This document shows positions 1-7,745 of a stretch of 11,693 nucleotides of DNA, piece by piece. The stretch lies in assembly GCA_029934875.1 (NCBI GenBank), contig JAOZLK010000046.1, positions 1-11,693 of the forward strand. Direction: 5' to 3'. Position numbers and translations under genes: made by a program. The number at the start of each line of letters is the position of its first letter. Position 1 is the first letter of the stretch. The notes beneath the pieces are model-generated. The model did no database searches, had not been told where the DNA came from, and saw only the letters and a program-made list of their open reading frames with translations. The stretch is from Bacteroidales bacterium (GTDB lineage: Bacteria; Bacteroidota; Bacteroidia; Bacteroidales; GCA-2748055).

Positions 1-1010
1 GCCTCAACAACAGCCAGGAAAAGGGGGCTCATGAAATCATTTCCCAATTCGGGGACCTCTCCCACCATATCAGGTGCATCGCTGCGGATGCGACAGCCAG
101 GGTGAGTTGAGAAAGCAATGGCATAGTCTCCACTCCCATTGGAAATATAGGAACCCACACGGCCCAGGGCAAGGAAGGAACGTTTAGCCAACCTTTCAAG
201 GTTACGTGCCGGGATGGGAGCATCTGTGGCTATAATGATCATACAGGATCCATCTGCCTCGAAGGGATCGGCCATCGAAAGCTGGTCCTGCTCCAGCAAC
301 TCACCCACCGGAACACCCATGATCCGCAGGAGACCGCCAAAATTGGTTTGAACCAGGACCCCGATTGTATACCCCCCCCTGTTATCATCCAGTACCCTTG
401 ATGCTGTTCCAATACCTCCTTTAAAGCCAAAACAGCGGGTACCGGTACCGGCACCCACATTACCCTCTGCCACCATTCCGCTATCCAGATCAGAGATGGC
501 CGTAAAAACATCGGCTTTCTGAACCGGCCGCTGTCGTATATCGTTCAAAAAGCCATCGTTGGTCTCACCCACCACAGGATTCACAGAACGCACATGCTCA
601 TTTCCAGGCAGGCTAAGCATGTGGTCCACCATGGCATCTGCAACCGAAAAAACATTCAGGGTACTGGTCAATGCAATGGGAGTCTCCAGGTTTCCCAATT
701 CCTGTACCTGGGTAAATCCGATGGCTTTTCCAAATCCATTTCCCACACAAACCGCAGCGGGTACCTTCTCATGAAACAGGTTTCCGTCATGAGGCTGAAT
801 CACTGTCACACCTGAACGAATGTTTTCTCCCCGGACAAGGGTTTGATGCCCCACCAGAACTCCGGAAACATCGGTGATGGCGTTCCACCTCCCAGGCTCC
901 ATTATACCGGGACTCAATCCGTAGTCCCTGATCCGCTTCCTATTCTGTGCCTGTAGGGTATGGGACACAAGCATAAGGAGGATGAGCAGAAGTACCGGGC
1001 TATTCCGCAT
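1..1010 (-). CDS. Secreted P1-family (DmpA/BapA-like) aminopeptidase, 3' end outside window
   Basis: The reading frame is open from ATG at 1010 to the window edge: 336 complete codons and no stop. Residues 1-21 form a signal peptide (charged start, Leu-rich core, cleavage near LQA-QN), so the enzyme is probably periplasmic. The family is the self-processing Ntn-type DmpA/P1 peptidases, which release N-terminal D- or L-amino acids or beta-amino acids from short peptides. The expected autocleavage site is visible as Gly254-Ser255 in DGSCMIIIATDAP; Ser255 becomes the nucleophile of the beta chain. Asn223 (QTNFGG) and Ser293/Asp295 (NGSGD) fit the family's oxyanion-hole and catalytic positions, at a constant offset of 5 from DmpA Ser250, Asn218, Ser288 and Asp290 as I recall them. 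The start lies 12 bp past the LacI stop, so the two are probably co-transcribed. A run of eight G at 379-372 lies in the coding frame. Substrate is unknown; trimming cell-wall peptides is an inference from context. Confidence 0.9.
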   Translation of the reverse strand, partial: MRNSPVLLLILLMLVSHTLQAQNRKRIRDYGLSPGIMEPGRWNAITDVSGVLVGHQTLVRGENIRSGVTVIQPHDGNLFHEKVPAAVCVGNGFGKAIGFTQVQELGNLETPIALTSTLNVFSVADAMVDHMLSLPGNEHVRSVNPVVGETNDGFLNDIRQRPVQKADVFTAISDLDSGMVAEGNVGAGTGTRCFGFKGGIGTASRVLDDNRGGYTIGVLVQTNFGGLLRIMGVPVGELLEQDQLSMADPFEADGSCMIIIATDAPIPARNLERLAKRSFLALGRVGSYISNGSGDYAIAFSTHPGCRIRSDAPDMVGEVPELGNDFMSPLFLAVVE

Positions 1011-1022
1011 GAGGGTTTAGTA

Positions 1023-2054
1023 TTAAGAATTTCTTAGGGAGGAGTTTCTGACAAGCAGTTCATGCTTCAGCAGGATATTCTGGGTGGCCACATGACTTTC
1101 GTGATCCAGGATCTCCAAAAGGCTGTTTGCGGCAATCTTTCCCATCTCATCACCAGGATATTTTACGGTGGTCAGGGAAGGCTCAACAATCCTTGACATG
1201 TAGGTATCATTAAAACCTGCAATGGCAATATCATCCGGGATACGCACTCCACGCTTTTTAAGTTCGAACATTAGCGAAACGGCCGCCATATCATTACCGG
1301 CGAATATGCCATCGGGCCTCTTTTTCATATTTAGAATCCTATCCACCACGAGCGCACCGGTTTCGGTATTCAGATGCTCCTCGATGACCAGTTCTGAGTT
1401 AGCCTCAAGACCATGTTCAGCAAGTGCTTGCCAGTAGCCCTTTGCCCGATCTCCGAAGACAGGGCAGGTGGTATTCCCACCCAGGTATACAATGCGCTTG
1501 CATCCCTGGGATATCAGGTGCCTGGTAACATCATATCCGGCTTGCTTATTATCGATGCTTACGGTGGTAAATCCACTGCCGCTTTGACTTTTTACCCGGT
1601 CGAAAAGCACTACGGGAATTCCCTTTTTTAAGAAAAGGTCGAGGTGCGAAAGGTCGTTTGTTTCTGGAGTAAGGTTAATGAGCAGGCCCTCAACCCTGTT
1701 GTTAAAATGGGTTTGAATATTTTCCTTCTCCAGCGGATTGGAATCGTAGGACTGGCTCACCAGCAGGTTATATCCCTTGTTTCTGATCACCTTTTCAATA
1801 CTGGAGACAACCGAACTTAGAAAACTGCTCTCAAACCTTGGCAGGATGACCCCAATGGTTTTGGATCGGTTGCTTCGAAGGTTGCTTGCAAAGGTATTCT
1901 GCTGGTAATTCATGGCAGCAGCCATCTCCTGGATCCGTTCAATGGTTTTCTTCCGGATGGCAGGATGATTCCGAAGGCCACGGCTCACCGTTGAAGGCGA
2001 AAGCTTCAGTTTCTCGGCAATATCATAAATCGTGACCTCTTTCTTTTCAGACAT
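1023..2054 (-). CDS. LacI-family transcriptional regulator
   Basis: A full-length (343 aa) LacI/GalR regulator. The N-terminal helix-turn-helix is at residues 8-27, with recognition helix SPSTVSRGL, followed by the hinge region near 53-64, where Leu59 matches the residue that intercalates at the central CpG of LacI-family operators. From residue 66 (KTIGVILP) there is a periplasmic-binding-protein-like effector domain with the usual landmarks: FDR (151-153), SIDN (166-169), GNDMAA (253-258) and GFND (280-283). The ligand is probably a sugar or sugar derivative, not identifiable from sequence. The start at 2054 fits the usual short N-terminus before the HTH. It lies 113 bp downstream of the permease gene stop, with its own possible promoter and a cre-like site just upstream, which suggests autoregulation. 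Control of the muropeptide genes is a plausible inference, but their promoter is outside the window. Confidence 0.95.
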   Translation of the reverse strand: MSEKKEVTIYDIAEKLKLSPSTVSRGLRNHPAIRKKTIERIQEMAAAMNYQQNTFASNLRSNRSKTIGVILPRFESSFLSSVVSSIEKVIRNKGYNLLVSQSYDSNPLEKENIQTHFNNRVEGLLINLTPETNDLSHLDLFLKKGIPVVLFDRVKSQSGSGFTTVSIDNKQAGYDVTRHLISQGCKRIVYLGGNTTCPVFGDRAKGYWQALAEHGLEANSELVIEEHLNTETGALVVDRILNMKKRPDGIFAGNDMAAVSLMFELKKRGVRIPDDIAIAGFNDTYMSRIVEPSLTTVKYPGDEMGKIAANSLLEILDHESHVATQNILLKHELLVRNSSLRNS

Positions 2055-2068
2055 AGAATTGCAATATA

Positions 2069-2083
2069 CGCAATCGGTTGCAA
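2069..2083 (-). promoter_or_regulatory. Putative LacI-family operator (cre-like)
   Basis: On the minus strand the site reads TTGCAACCGATTGCG. It fits the Gram-positive catabolite-response-element consensus (WTGNAANCGNWNNCW) at every constrained position except the last. The core GCAA-CCGA-TTGC is an imperfect inverted repeat centred on CG, the expected shape for a LacI-family dimer. It starts 15 bp upstream of the regulator's ATG. A second TTGCAA lies at 2059-2064, 13 bp from the first. The likely binder is the adjacent LacI regulator; this is inference from position and symmetry. Confidence 0.5.
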
Positions 2084-2120
2084 AAACGAGTTAACATATT
2101 TCCTAAATGAGCTACACTAT

Positions 2121-2150
2121 ATTGTAATAAACTCCGGAAAACTGGTGCAA
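2121..2150 (-). promoter_or_regulatory. Possible promoter for the LacI-dmpA pair
   Basis: In the 113-bp gap before the regulator gene the minus strand has TACAAT (2126-2121), five of six to a sigma-70 -10 box, preceded by an 18-bp spacer and TTGCAC (2150-2145), a weak -35. Transcription would start near 2113, upstream of the cre-like operator. No clear Bacteroidota -7 box (TAnnTTTG) is seen, so this is tentative. No convincing terminator hairpin follows the upstream permease gene, so read-through is also possible. Confidence 0.25.
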
Positions 2151-2167
2151 ATGATCCAAATCGGGCT

Positions 2168-4000
2168 TTATTTCTCTCTTTTCCCGAATTGGGGATCAAT
2201 TTTCAGGAAGGGGATGACCAGGAAACCTGGAATGGTACAGATCATCACCCAGACAAAGAAGTGCTGATAACCAATCAGCTCCTGAAGCCAACCACTGAGC
2301 ATGCCCGGGATCATCATGCCCAGGGCCATGAAACCGGTAGTAAGAGCGAAGTGAGCCGTTTTGTGCTTCCCTTCTGAAATATAGATCATATAAAGCATGT
2401 AGGCGGTAAATCCAAAGCCATAGCCAAACTGCTCCAGGGCCACCGATGCCCCCACCACCCATAATGATGATGGCATAAGGTAGGAGAGAAAGACGTATAC
2501 CAGGTTGGGAAGATTCATGGCTGCAACCATCCACCAGAGCCAATATTTCAAGCCCTTGCGTGAGGCTGCAATACCGCCGATAATTCCACCCAGGGAGAGT
2601 GCAACGATCCCGATGGTCCCATATATCAATCCCAGGTCGCCGGTGGTTAAGCCAAGCCCGCTGGCCTCCCTTGAATCCAGCAGGAAGGGTGAGGCCAGCT
2701 TCACCAGTTGCGATTCGCCGAGACGGTATACCAACAGGAAAACCAGCATAACTCCAATCTGTTTCTTTTTGAAGAACTCGGCGAAAGTCACAATAAACTC
2801 CTTCAGGAAGCCACCCTCCCCGTTCTGCACAGGCTGATCTGCCGCCGGACGTGGAAGCACAAAACGGTGATAGAGATGGAAGCCTGCAAACAGCAGGGCC
2901 ACGACAACAAATACGATGCTCCAGGCAAAACGAATATTCCCACTTAATCCGGTAAAGCTTGCACTGGTCTCATTCCCAAGCCTGGAATCCAGTTGAATGA
3001 CAGCAAGTGCAGGTATGTCCCAATTATCTTCAGTAAACTCAAAGCGATATTCCCTGGCTAACTTGATGCTTTTATCACCTTTATCAAAACTGAAGTTCAT
3101 TACTATTTTCTCGCCAGGATCAGGTTTGCTACTCAGGTGAAACCATGTAAATGACAGGTTACCGCTTTCTTTTGTAATAATATTCATTTCGGCTTCACCA
3201 AATGTATTCTTTAAAAATTGCCCCATGGGATTTGCCACATGCTTCTTCCACCAACCAGCTTTGTCCTTCTCCTCATCATCATCCTCAGGATAAAAACCAT
3301 GCCTTATATTCCAAGTGTCAACTTCACTAATCAGGGCAGAGGCATTTTCTGTGGGAATCTTGTCAATTCCTATCTCCAATACTTTATCTGATATAAAACA
3401 CCTTTCACCTGATTCGGCTTGTACAGTAATCTCACCCGGATTGAATTCAGCCAGCGTAGCTCCTTTAATAGCTTTCACCTCAAGCTCAACTGGCGGCAGC
3501 CCTGTCCTTGCTTCCAGACTTCCCGCAAGGATCACCAGCAATCCCTGGCCTGTTAGCATAGCCAACCTGTAAAAGGTACTCCTGATACCTACGAAGAAAG
3601 CCTGGTCGCTCTTGGACAAACCAAGCATATAAAAACCATCGGCAGCAATGTCATGGGTGGCCGAACTGAAGGCCAGCAGCCAGAAAAAAGCCAGGGTCAG
3701 CTGGAAATAACGATCAAGGGGAATCGTAAAGGCTACCCCGGCCAGCCCGGCCCCAATAAATAGCTGCATGATCAGAATCCAGAAACGCTTGGTTTTCAGA
3801 ATATCCACCACGGGTCCCCAGAGGGGTTTGATCACCCAGGGAAGGTATAGCCAGCTGGTATACAGCGCAATGTCAGCATTGGAGATGCCCATTCGCTTAT
3901 AGAAAATCACGGACAGGGTCATAACCAGTACGTAGGGAATACCCTCGGCAAAGTAAAGAGAAGGTATCCATGCCCATGGCCGGCCTCTTTGTTTACTCAT
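2168..4000 (-). CDS. AmpG-like MFS permease with large periplasmic insertion
   Basis: A 610-aa membrane transporter of the major facilitator superfamily. The start (SLYFAEGIPY at 14-23) and the acidic and charged loop motifs resemble AmpG, the inner-membrane importer of anhydro-muropeptides. Hydrophobic segments are visible near 20-33, 46-62, 73-95, 99-123, 140-160 and 357-377, then about six more from 413 to 597. Between the fifth and sixth segments, about residues 165-355, lies a roughly 190-residue hydrophilic, beta-rich region with an acidic patch (near 239-245). Counting membrane crossings puts it in the periplasm. E. coli AmpG, 491 aa, has no such domain as far as I recall. The start overlaps the SpoIID gene stop (ATGAGTAA), implying translational coupling. 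Substrate could be MurNAc, a disaccharide or a muropeptide; the operon context favours a cell-wall sugar. Confidence 0.88.
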   Translation of the reverse strand: MSKQRGRPWAWIPSLYFAEGIPYVLVMTLSVIFYKRMGISNADIALYTSWLYLPWVIKPLWGPVVDILKTKRFWILIMQLFIGAGLAGVAFTIPLDRYFQLTLAFFWLLAFSSATHDIAADGFYMLGLSKSDQAFFVGIRSTFYRLAMLTGQGLLVILAGSLEARTGLPPVELEVKAIKGATLAEFNPGEITVQAESGERCFISDKVLEIGIDKIPTENASALISEVDTWNIRHGFYPEDDDEEKDKAGWWKKHVANPMGQFLKNTFGEAEMNIITKESGNLSFTWFHLSSKPDPGEKIVMNFSFDKGDKSIKLAREYRFEFTEDNWDIPALAVIQLDSRLGNETSASFTGLSGNIRFAWSIVFVVVALLFAGFHLYHRFVLPRPAADQPVQNGEGGFLKEFIVTFAEFFKKKQIGVMLVFLLVYRLGESQLVKLASPFLLDSREASGLGLTTGDLGLIYGTIGIVALSLGGIIGGIAASRKGLKYWLWWMVAAMNLPNLVYVFLSYLMPSSLWVVGASVALEQFGYGFGFTAYMLYMIYISEGKHKTAHFALTTGFMALGMMIPGMLSGWLQELIGYQHFFVWVMICTIPGFLVIPFLKIDPQFGKREK

Positions 4001-5336
4001 ACAGCTTTTCTATTTCAGCATTAATAAAGTAGTGTTTCAATATCGCCTCGTGCGTGTAAGCCCTGTGAGCCATTACGGCCGCTCCGATCTGGCAAAGTCC
4101 GACTCCGTGTCCCCAGCCTGCTCCCCGAAGAACAAATCCCCCCGGGACTCCCTCTCTAAGCTGCTGTTTTTCAACAATAAAAGCAGAGCTATAAAGATGG
4201 GAAGAACTCAGCCAGCGCCTGATCTCCAGCTCCTTACCTACTACCATTGTTTTCCTGGAACCTACAATCTTCAGCCTTACCAATCTACCCGATTCTCCGC
4301 GCTCCACCGCTAGCAGATCAAGTATTTTTCCAAAATCGAAACCCGACTTCTCCCGGATTAGAGAAGAAATCTCGTCCTGACTGTAGTGCTGCTCCCAGCG
4401 AAAAAAATTGGTGGAAGAATGATCGTAATCGTTCAACACCCGGGCAAGCAGAGTCCCATCACTGGTATTGCAGAAGGCCACGGGAGATCCCTTGATGAAA
4501 TGCTGCGCATTTGACTCCACCTTCAGATCATCCATATTGATTCCGGCTCCTGCAGGATTATCATCTACCCGTTTGAGGTAGGGCCTTGCCTGATCTTCCC
4601 AGCAGTTTTGAAACTCCTCCACAACCCCGCCACAACACTTTGAAAAACGGGCATCACAGATGCTGCCCTTATAGATTAGAACTTCCCCGGCAGTTTCCTT
4701 AACAGCCTTTAAAACTTCCGTGTTTCCGGAACGGCTTATCCCCTGGTAACGCTGACAATGGTCGTCGGCACATACATCAAAACATTGATGGTCCTCCCGG
4801 TCATACCAGCGGATATATTCACCCTCCTCTTCATAAACCTGCTCATATCCTTCGGAGGAATGAGCCAGCTGATTGCGTTTTTCAACCTGGGCCAGCAACC
4901 AGCTTCGGGATATAATGGCATGAGCCTTTAAGAACGCCGGCGGGCTGTCACCACGCATCTCGGAGGAGATCACACAGGCCAGGTAGTGCTCCACCGAAAC
5001 AAGATTGATGGCCTGGATCTTTCCCTCAAGCTGTATCAGTTTAAGTGCACCCGGGAAGTGCTGATCCTCTTTTTGCTCCCAATGAAAGCCAATACCGATT
5101 AGCACATCGCTGATCCCGAATCCGCTTCGCGAATATTCCATGGGTGAAAAGACCAGCTCCACTCCTACAGCGACCACTTGCCCCTCATGACTTACTTCAA
5201 TCTGCCCATCCACAATCATCGCAGTGGCTGTACCTTCAGGCAGAGGGGGCAGGTAGGGATGGTGGAAAGTGAACTCCAAACGGTCGGAGCTTACTATACC
5301 CACATGGATTTCCGGTGTACTTAAAAATTTCTTCAT
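3993..5336 (-). CDS. SpoIID/LytB-domain protein lacking a signal peptide
   Basis: 447 aa with a SpoIID/LytB domain. Members of this family, such as B. subtilis SpoIID, cleave glycan strands as lytic transglycosylases acting on peptide-free peptidoglycan. The catalytic glutamate is probably Glu126 in ISSEMRG, matching the conserved family EM motif. Further landmarks are KAHAIISRSW (137-146), the Cys-rich CFDVCADDHCQ (185-195), KCCGG (233-237) and the C-terminal GWGHGVGLCQIGA (407-419). There are nine cysteines, and a metal site is possible. The N-terminus (MKKFLSTPEIHVGI) has no hydrophobic core, so unlike most family members it appears cytosolic. The N-terminal 100 residues are beta-rich, of the kind that precede SpoIID cores. 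It starts 8 bp after the DUF4922 stop and overlaps the permease start by 8 bp. The substrate may be an imported muropeptide; this is inference. Confidence 0.9.
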   Translation of the reverse strand: MKKFLSTPEIHVGIVSSDRLEFTFHHPYLPPLPEGTATAMIVDGQIEVSHEGQVVAVGVELVFSPMEYSRSGFGISDVLIGIGFHWEQKEDQHFPGALKLIQLEGKIQAINLVSVEHYLACVISSEMRGDSPPAFLKAHAIISRSWLLAQVEKRNQLAHSSEGYEQVYEEEGEYIRWYDREDHQCFDVCADDHCQRYQGISRSGNTEVLKAVKETAGEVLIYKGSICDARFSKCCGGVVEEFQNCWEDQARPYLKRVDDNPAGAGINMDDLKVESNAQHFIKGSPVAFCNTSDGTLLARVLNDYDHSSTNFFRWEQHYSQDEISSLIREKSGFDFGKILDLLAVERGESGRLVRLKIVGSRKTMVVGKELEIRRWLSSSHLYSSAFIVEKQQLREGVPGGFVLRGAGWGHGVGLCQIGAAVMAHRAYTHEAILKHYFINAEIEKLYE

Positions 5337-5344
5337 AAAAGTTT

Positions 5345-6277
5345 CTACACAAGCATAGAGATCAGATCATTAAAACGCCTGTCGCTCAAACCGACCTGGG
5401 TAAAAATATCCACAATATCTTCCCTGCATATTTTAAGAAAATCCTTTTCCAGCGGAAGGATCATCATTCCACCCATGTCCACCGAAGCCGGACTCAGAAG
5501 AATATTCTTCTCTCCCTCCTTGAAAAATTGCCAGGGTCTGTGTTTCTCCCTCGGGAAGATCAGGATCTGCCATTTCTCACGGAAAAAGGAAAGGATATTA
5601 AGCATGGGCTCAGCTCCCTTGGAAAGTTGACGCATAAAATCAGAAATCTGTGCAAAAACAAGCTCCATGGGCTCTTTCCTGTCCGACTCCAGAACCAGGA
5701 AATGCCTCAAGCCATCGTTGACGGCCGTAACTTTGCAGGCGCCTTCACTTACCAGGCTCTTGCCATACCCTTCCATAAGTGCTTCCAACTCATCCTCAAC
5801 AGGCATAAATCCACGATTGCCAGCCTGGAAATGCATGTGATCGGGTGCAGAAGCTCCGCAACCTGGCGCATTATAGAATACGACAAGCTCGGGCAGCTGC
5901 CTTGAAAGATCAAGCAAACGCGTAAATTCAGCATCAATCGCCTGGGGGCTGTGATCCGTTTTCGAGATGGTAAAATGTTCTTTGAAAATAGGAAAAGGAT
6001 TGCAAAGTATCTCATAGTCGCTGCCAAAAGCAACAAAGTCTTCTTCATGAGGACGATTGGGAGTGCACAAAAAGCAGGGTCTCTTCTCAATGGAAGACTG
6101 GTCCACTTTGGCTGCCGATGAAATGATCCTTTCTGGATTAAACTGCACGGTGATGCTAAAACCCTCAAATTCAAAATGCTTCAGTAGAGAAGCGTCAAGT
6201 TTGCTCCAATTTTCCCCCAGCAGGGGCCATCCGGTGATCTGATCATGGAACAACTTGCTTACTTTCTCTTGCATCAT
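5345..6277 (-). CDS. DUF4922 protein, HIT/GalT-like nucleotidyl-transferase candidate
   Basis: 310 aa with no signal peptide or membrane segment, so cytosolic. I recognise it as the DUF4922 family, which has no function known to me. The sequence has the character of the HIT/GalT superfamily (GalT, Ap4A phosphorylase, GDP-L-galactose phosphorylase): CFLCTPNRP at 68-76 with a possible Cys-x-x-Cys, ILCNPFPIFKEHFTISK at 90-106 like the HIT 'NPxPxxxxH' strand, and PDHMHFQAG at 145-153, giving an H147-x-H149-x-Q151 motif. In GalT-branch enzymes the histidine in the equivalent motif carries the nucleotidyl group. The C-terminal half has a second region ending in PREKHRPWQFF (242-252). It starts 1 bp after the GT2 stop; two consecutive ATGs make 6277 or 6274 the start. 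Nucleotide-sugar formation or phosphorolysis is inferred from motif and context only. Confidence 0.87.
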   Translation of the reverse strand: MMQEKVSKLFHDQITGWPLLGENWSKLDASLLKHFEFEGFSITVQFNPERIISSAAKVDQSSIEKRPCFLCTPNRPHEEDFVAFGSDYEILCNPFPIFKEHFTISKTDHSPQAIDAEFTRLLDLSRQLPELVVFYNAPGCGASAPDHMHFQAGNRGFMPVEDELEALMEGYGKSLVSEGACKVTAVNDGLRHFLVLESDRKEPMELVFAQISDFMRQLSKGAEPMLNILSFFREKWQILIFPREKHRPWQFFKEGEKNILLSPASVDMGGMMILPLEKDFLKICREDIVDIFTQVGLSDRRFNDLISMLV

Positions 6278-6278
6278 A

Positions 6279-7745
6279 TTACATCTCCCTGTTCAATTTA
6301 ATCCTGGCAGCCAGTTCATAGCTCCTGAGCCTGTCCTTATACTGGTTGTGCCGGTTCATGGCTTCAATACTGAGGGAAGCATCGGAGTTTTCCTCCCAAC
6401 GCCGGCAAAGGTAAAGAGGATCATAGATCCTGCCTATCTGGTAGTGCCTGCTGAAGGCCAGTCCCAGGCCATAATCCTCCCCATAACTTACATTTGGAAC
6501 ATTGATCTCACGTAGCAAGGGTGTATAAAAGGCACGGGGAGCTCCCAGGCCGTTGATTCGGAGTGCATTGTTCCGTCCATTATCCGGGGTCCACTCTTTG
6601 TGGTCAATTACTCCTGGCGGAATCTCCTCCAGGTCAAAATTACACATGCGGTAAGATCCTACTACCATGGCACACTGCTGCTCATAAAAGGCCCCGACCA
6701 TCCTTTCCAGGGTATGCTCATTTATATAAAGGTCATCACTGTCCAGTTGAACAGCAAACTTCCCGCAAAGCTCGTGATGAACACCCCAGTTCCAGCATCC
6801 GCCAATCCACAGATCCTTCCTGTCAGGAATCACATGAACCAGGCGGGGATGAAGGGCAGACATCTCTTCCAGGAGTTTTGTGGTGCCGTCAGTGGAGTGG
6901 TTATCCACTACTATCAGGTTAAAATCGAAGGAAGTCTTCTGGGTCAAAACCGAATCAATGGCATGGGAAATGGTTTTTACCCGGTTAAGTACCGGGATAA
7001 TCACCGAAGCCTCTACAGGGAAATTTTTCCTGCCAAACTCAATGCTGGCAAAGTCCGGTTCCAGGTAAGCACCTAGCTCTTTCAGGTGAAGGGTGACCAC
7101 CCGCTCCATCTCCACCTGCACCTCCCTGTTTCGCGGATTCACATAATCAAATATCTTTTCACCCGAGGAGCGTGAATCCATAGGATTGATGGTATACAAA
7201 AACTCCTGTATCCGGACCGGAAGGCTTGTCAGGCTGAGTTTCAGGCGAAGCTGATATAGCGCTGCAAACTGAAAGTCATCCGACAGGTCCCCTGCAGCAG
7301 CAATCAAGATCTGGCTCTTAAACAGGAGTACAGGTCCGAATTCAAAGTCGTCGCGCAAACTGCCCGCCTGGTAGTCGATGAGCGGGTGGGGGCTCAGTTT
7401 CCCCTCAAGCAGGTCGAAATGGTCGGAGTATACCATGGATGCATCCATATCCACAGCTACCTGTATAAATCTTTCCAGGGCCAGCATTCCAAAGGATACC
7501 GGAGCCTCCCCGCTAATGATCATTGTAAAATCCGAATCGGCCGAGCGATCAGCAATCATCCGAATCGCCTCGGCCGACTGCCTTCCGCTGGTTTTCAGGA
7601 AGGCCACTCCCGGGGCTAAGTTTTCCGGAGTTTCCGGGCCCATTATAAATACCCTGTTTACCAGCCCACCAGCCCTAAATTCATTAAAGGTATGATCCCA
7701 CTCACCCGGCCCACCGGCGGGGATAAAACAATTAATCCTGGCCAT
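6279..7745 (-). CDS. Cytosolic family-2 glycosyltransferase with an extra N-terminal domain
   Basis: 488 aa with no transmembrane segment or signal. The C-terminal part (about 243-470) is a GT-A, family-2 glycosyltransferase: [12 protein letters not shown] (244-255), [10 protein letters not shown] (279-288), the metal/nucleotide-binding LDSDD (334-338), a candidate catalytic-base motif YGEDYGL (421-427) and a CRRWEENSD segment (447-455) resembling the acceptor-side R/Q-x-x-RW region. The N-terminal 240 residues also look like a GT-A fold (a beta-strand start, MVYSDHFD at 104-111, GPVLLFK at 137-143), perhaps a degenerate or inactive second transferase module. The start overlaps the amidase stop by 14 bp, and AAAGAG just upstream could serve as a ribosome site. 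Donor and acceptor are unknown. A soluble transferase between peptidoglycan-degrading enzymes and an importer is unusual; it might modify a salvaged sugar. Confidence 0.88.
   Translation of the reverse strand: MARINCFIPAGGPGEWDHTFNEFRAGGLVNRVFIMGPETPENLAPGVAFLKTSGRQSAEAIRMIADRSADSDFTMIISGEAPVSFGMLALERFIQVAVDMDASMVYSDHFDLLEGKLSPHPLIDYQAGSLRDDFEFGPVLLFKSQILIAAAGDLSDDFQFAALYQLRLKLSLTSLPVRIQEFLYTINPMDSRSSGEKIFDYVNPRNREVQVEMERVVTLHLKELGAYLEPDFASIEFGRKNFPVEASVIIPVLNRVKTISHAIDSVLTQKTSFDFNLIVVDNHSTDGTTKLLEEMSALHPRLVHVIPDRKDLWIGGCWNWGVHHELCGKFAVQLDSDDLYINEHTLERMVGAFYEQQCAMVVGSYRMCNFDLEEIPPGVIDHKEWTPDNGRNNALRINGLGAPRAFYTPLLREINVPNVSYGEDYGLGLAFSRHYQIGRIYDPLYLCRRWEENSDASLSIEAMNRHNQYKDRLRSYELAARIKLNREM

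Noticed and set aside
29..511. Two short minus-strand frames within the DmpA region
   Set aside because: They are out of frame with the continuous peptidase reading frame, which covers the same bases with intact family motifs.
2127..2167. Rho-independent terminator after the permease gene
   Set aside because: The short CCGG-centred symmetry has no stable stem followed by a T run on the minus strand.
2189..2947. Plus-strand open frames opposite the permease gene
   Set aside because: They lie antisense to a clearly conserved membrane protein and show no recognisable family or start signal.
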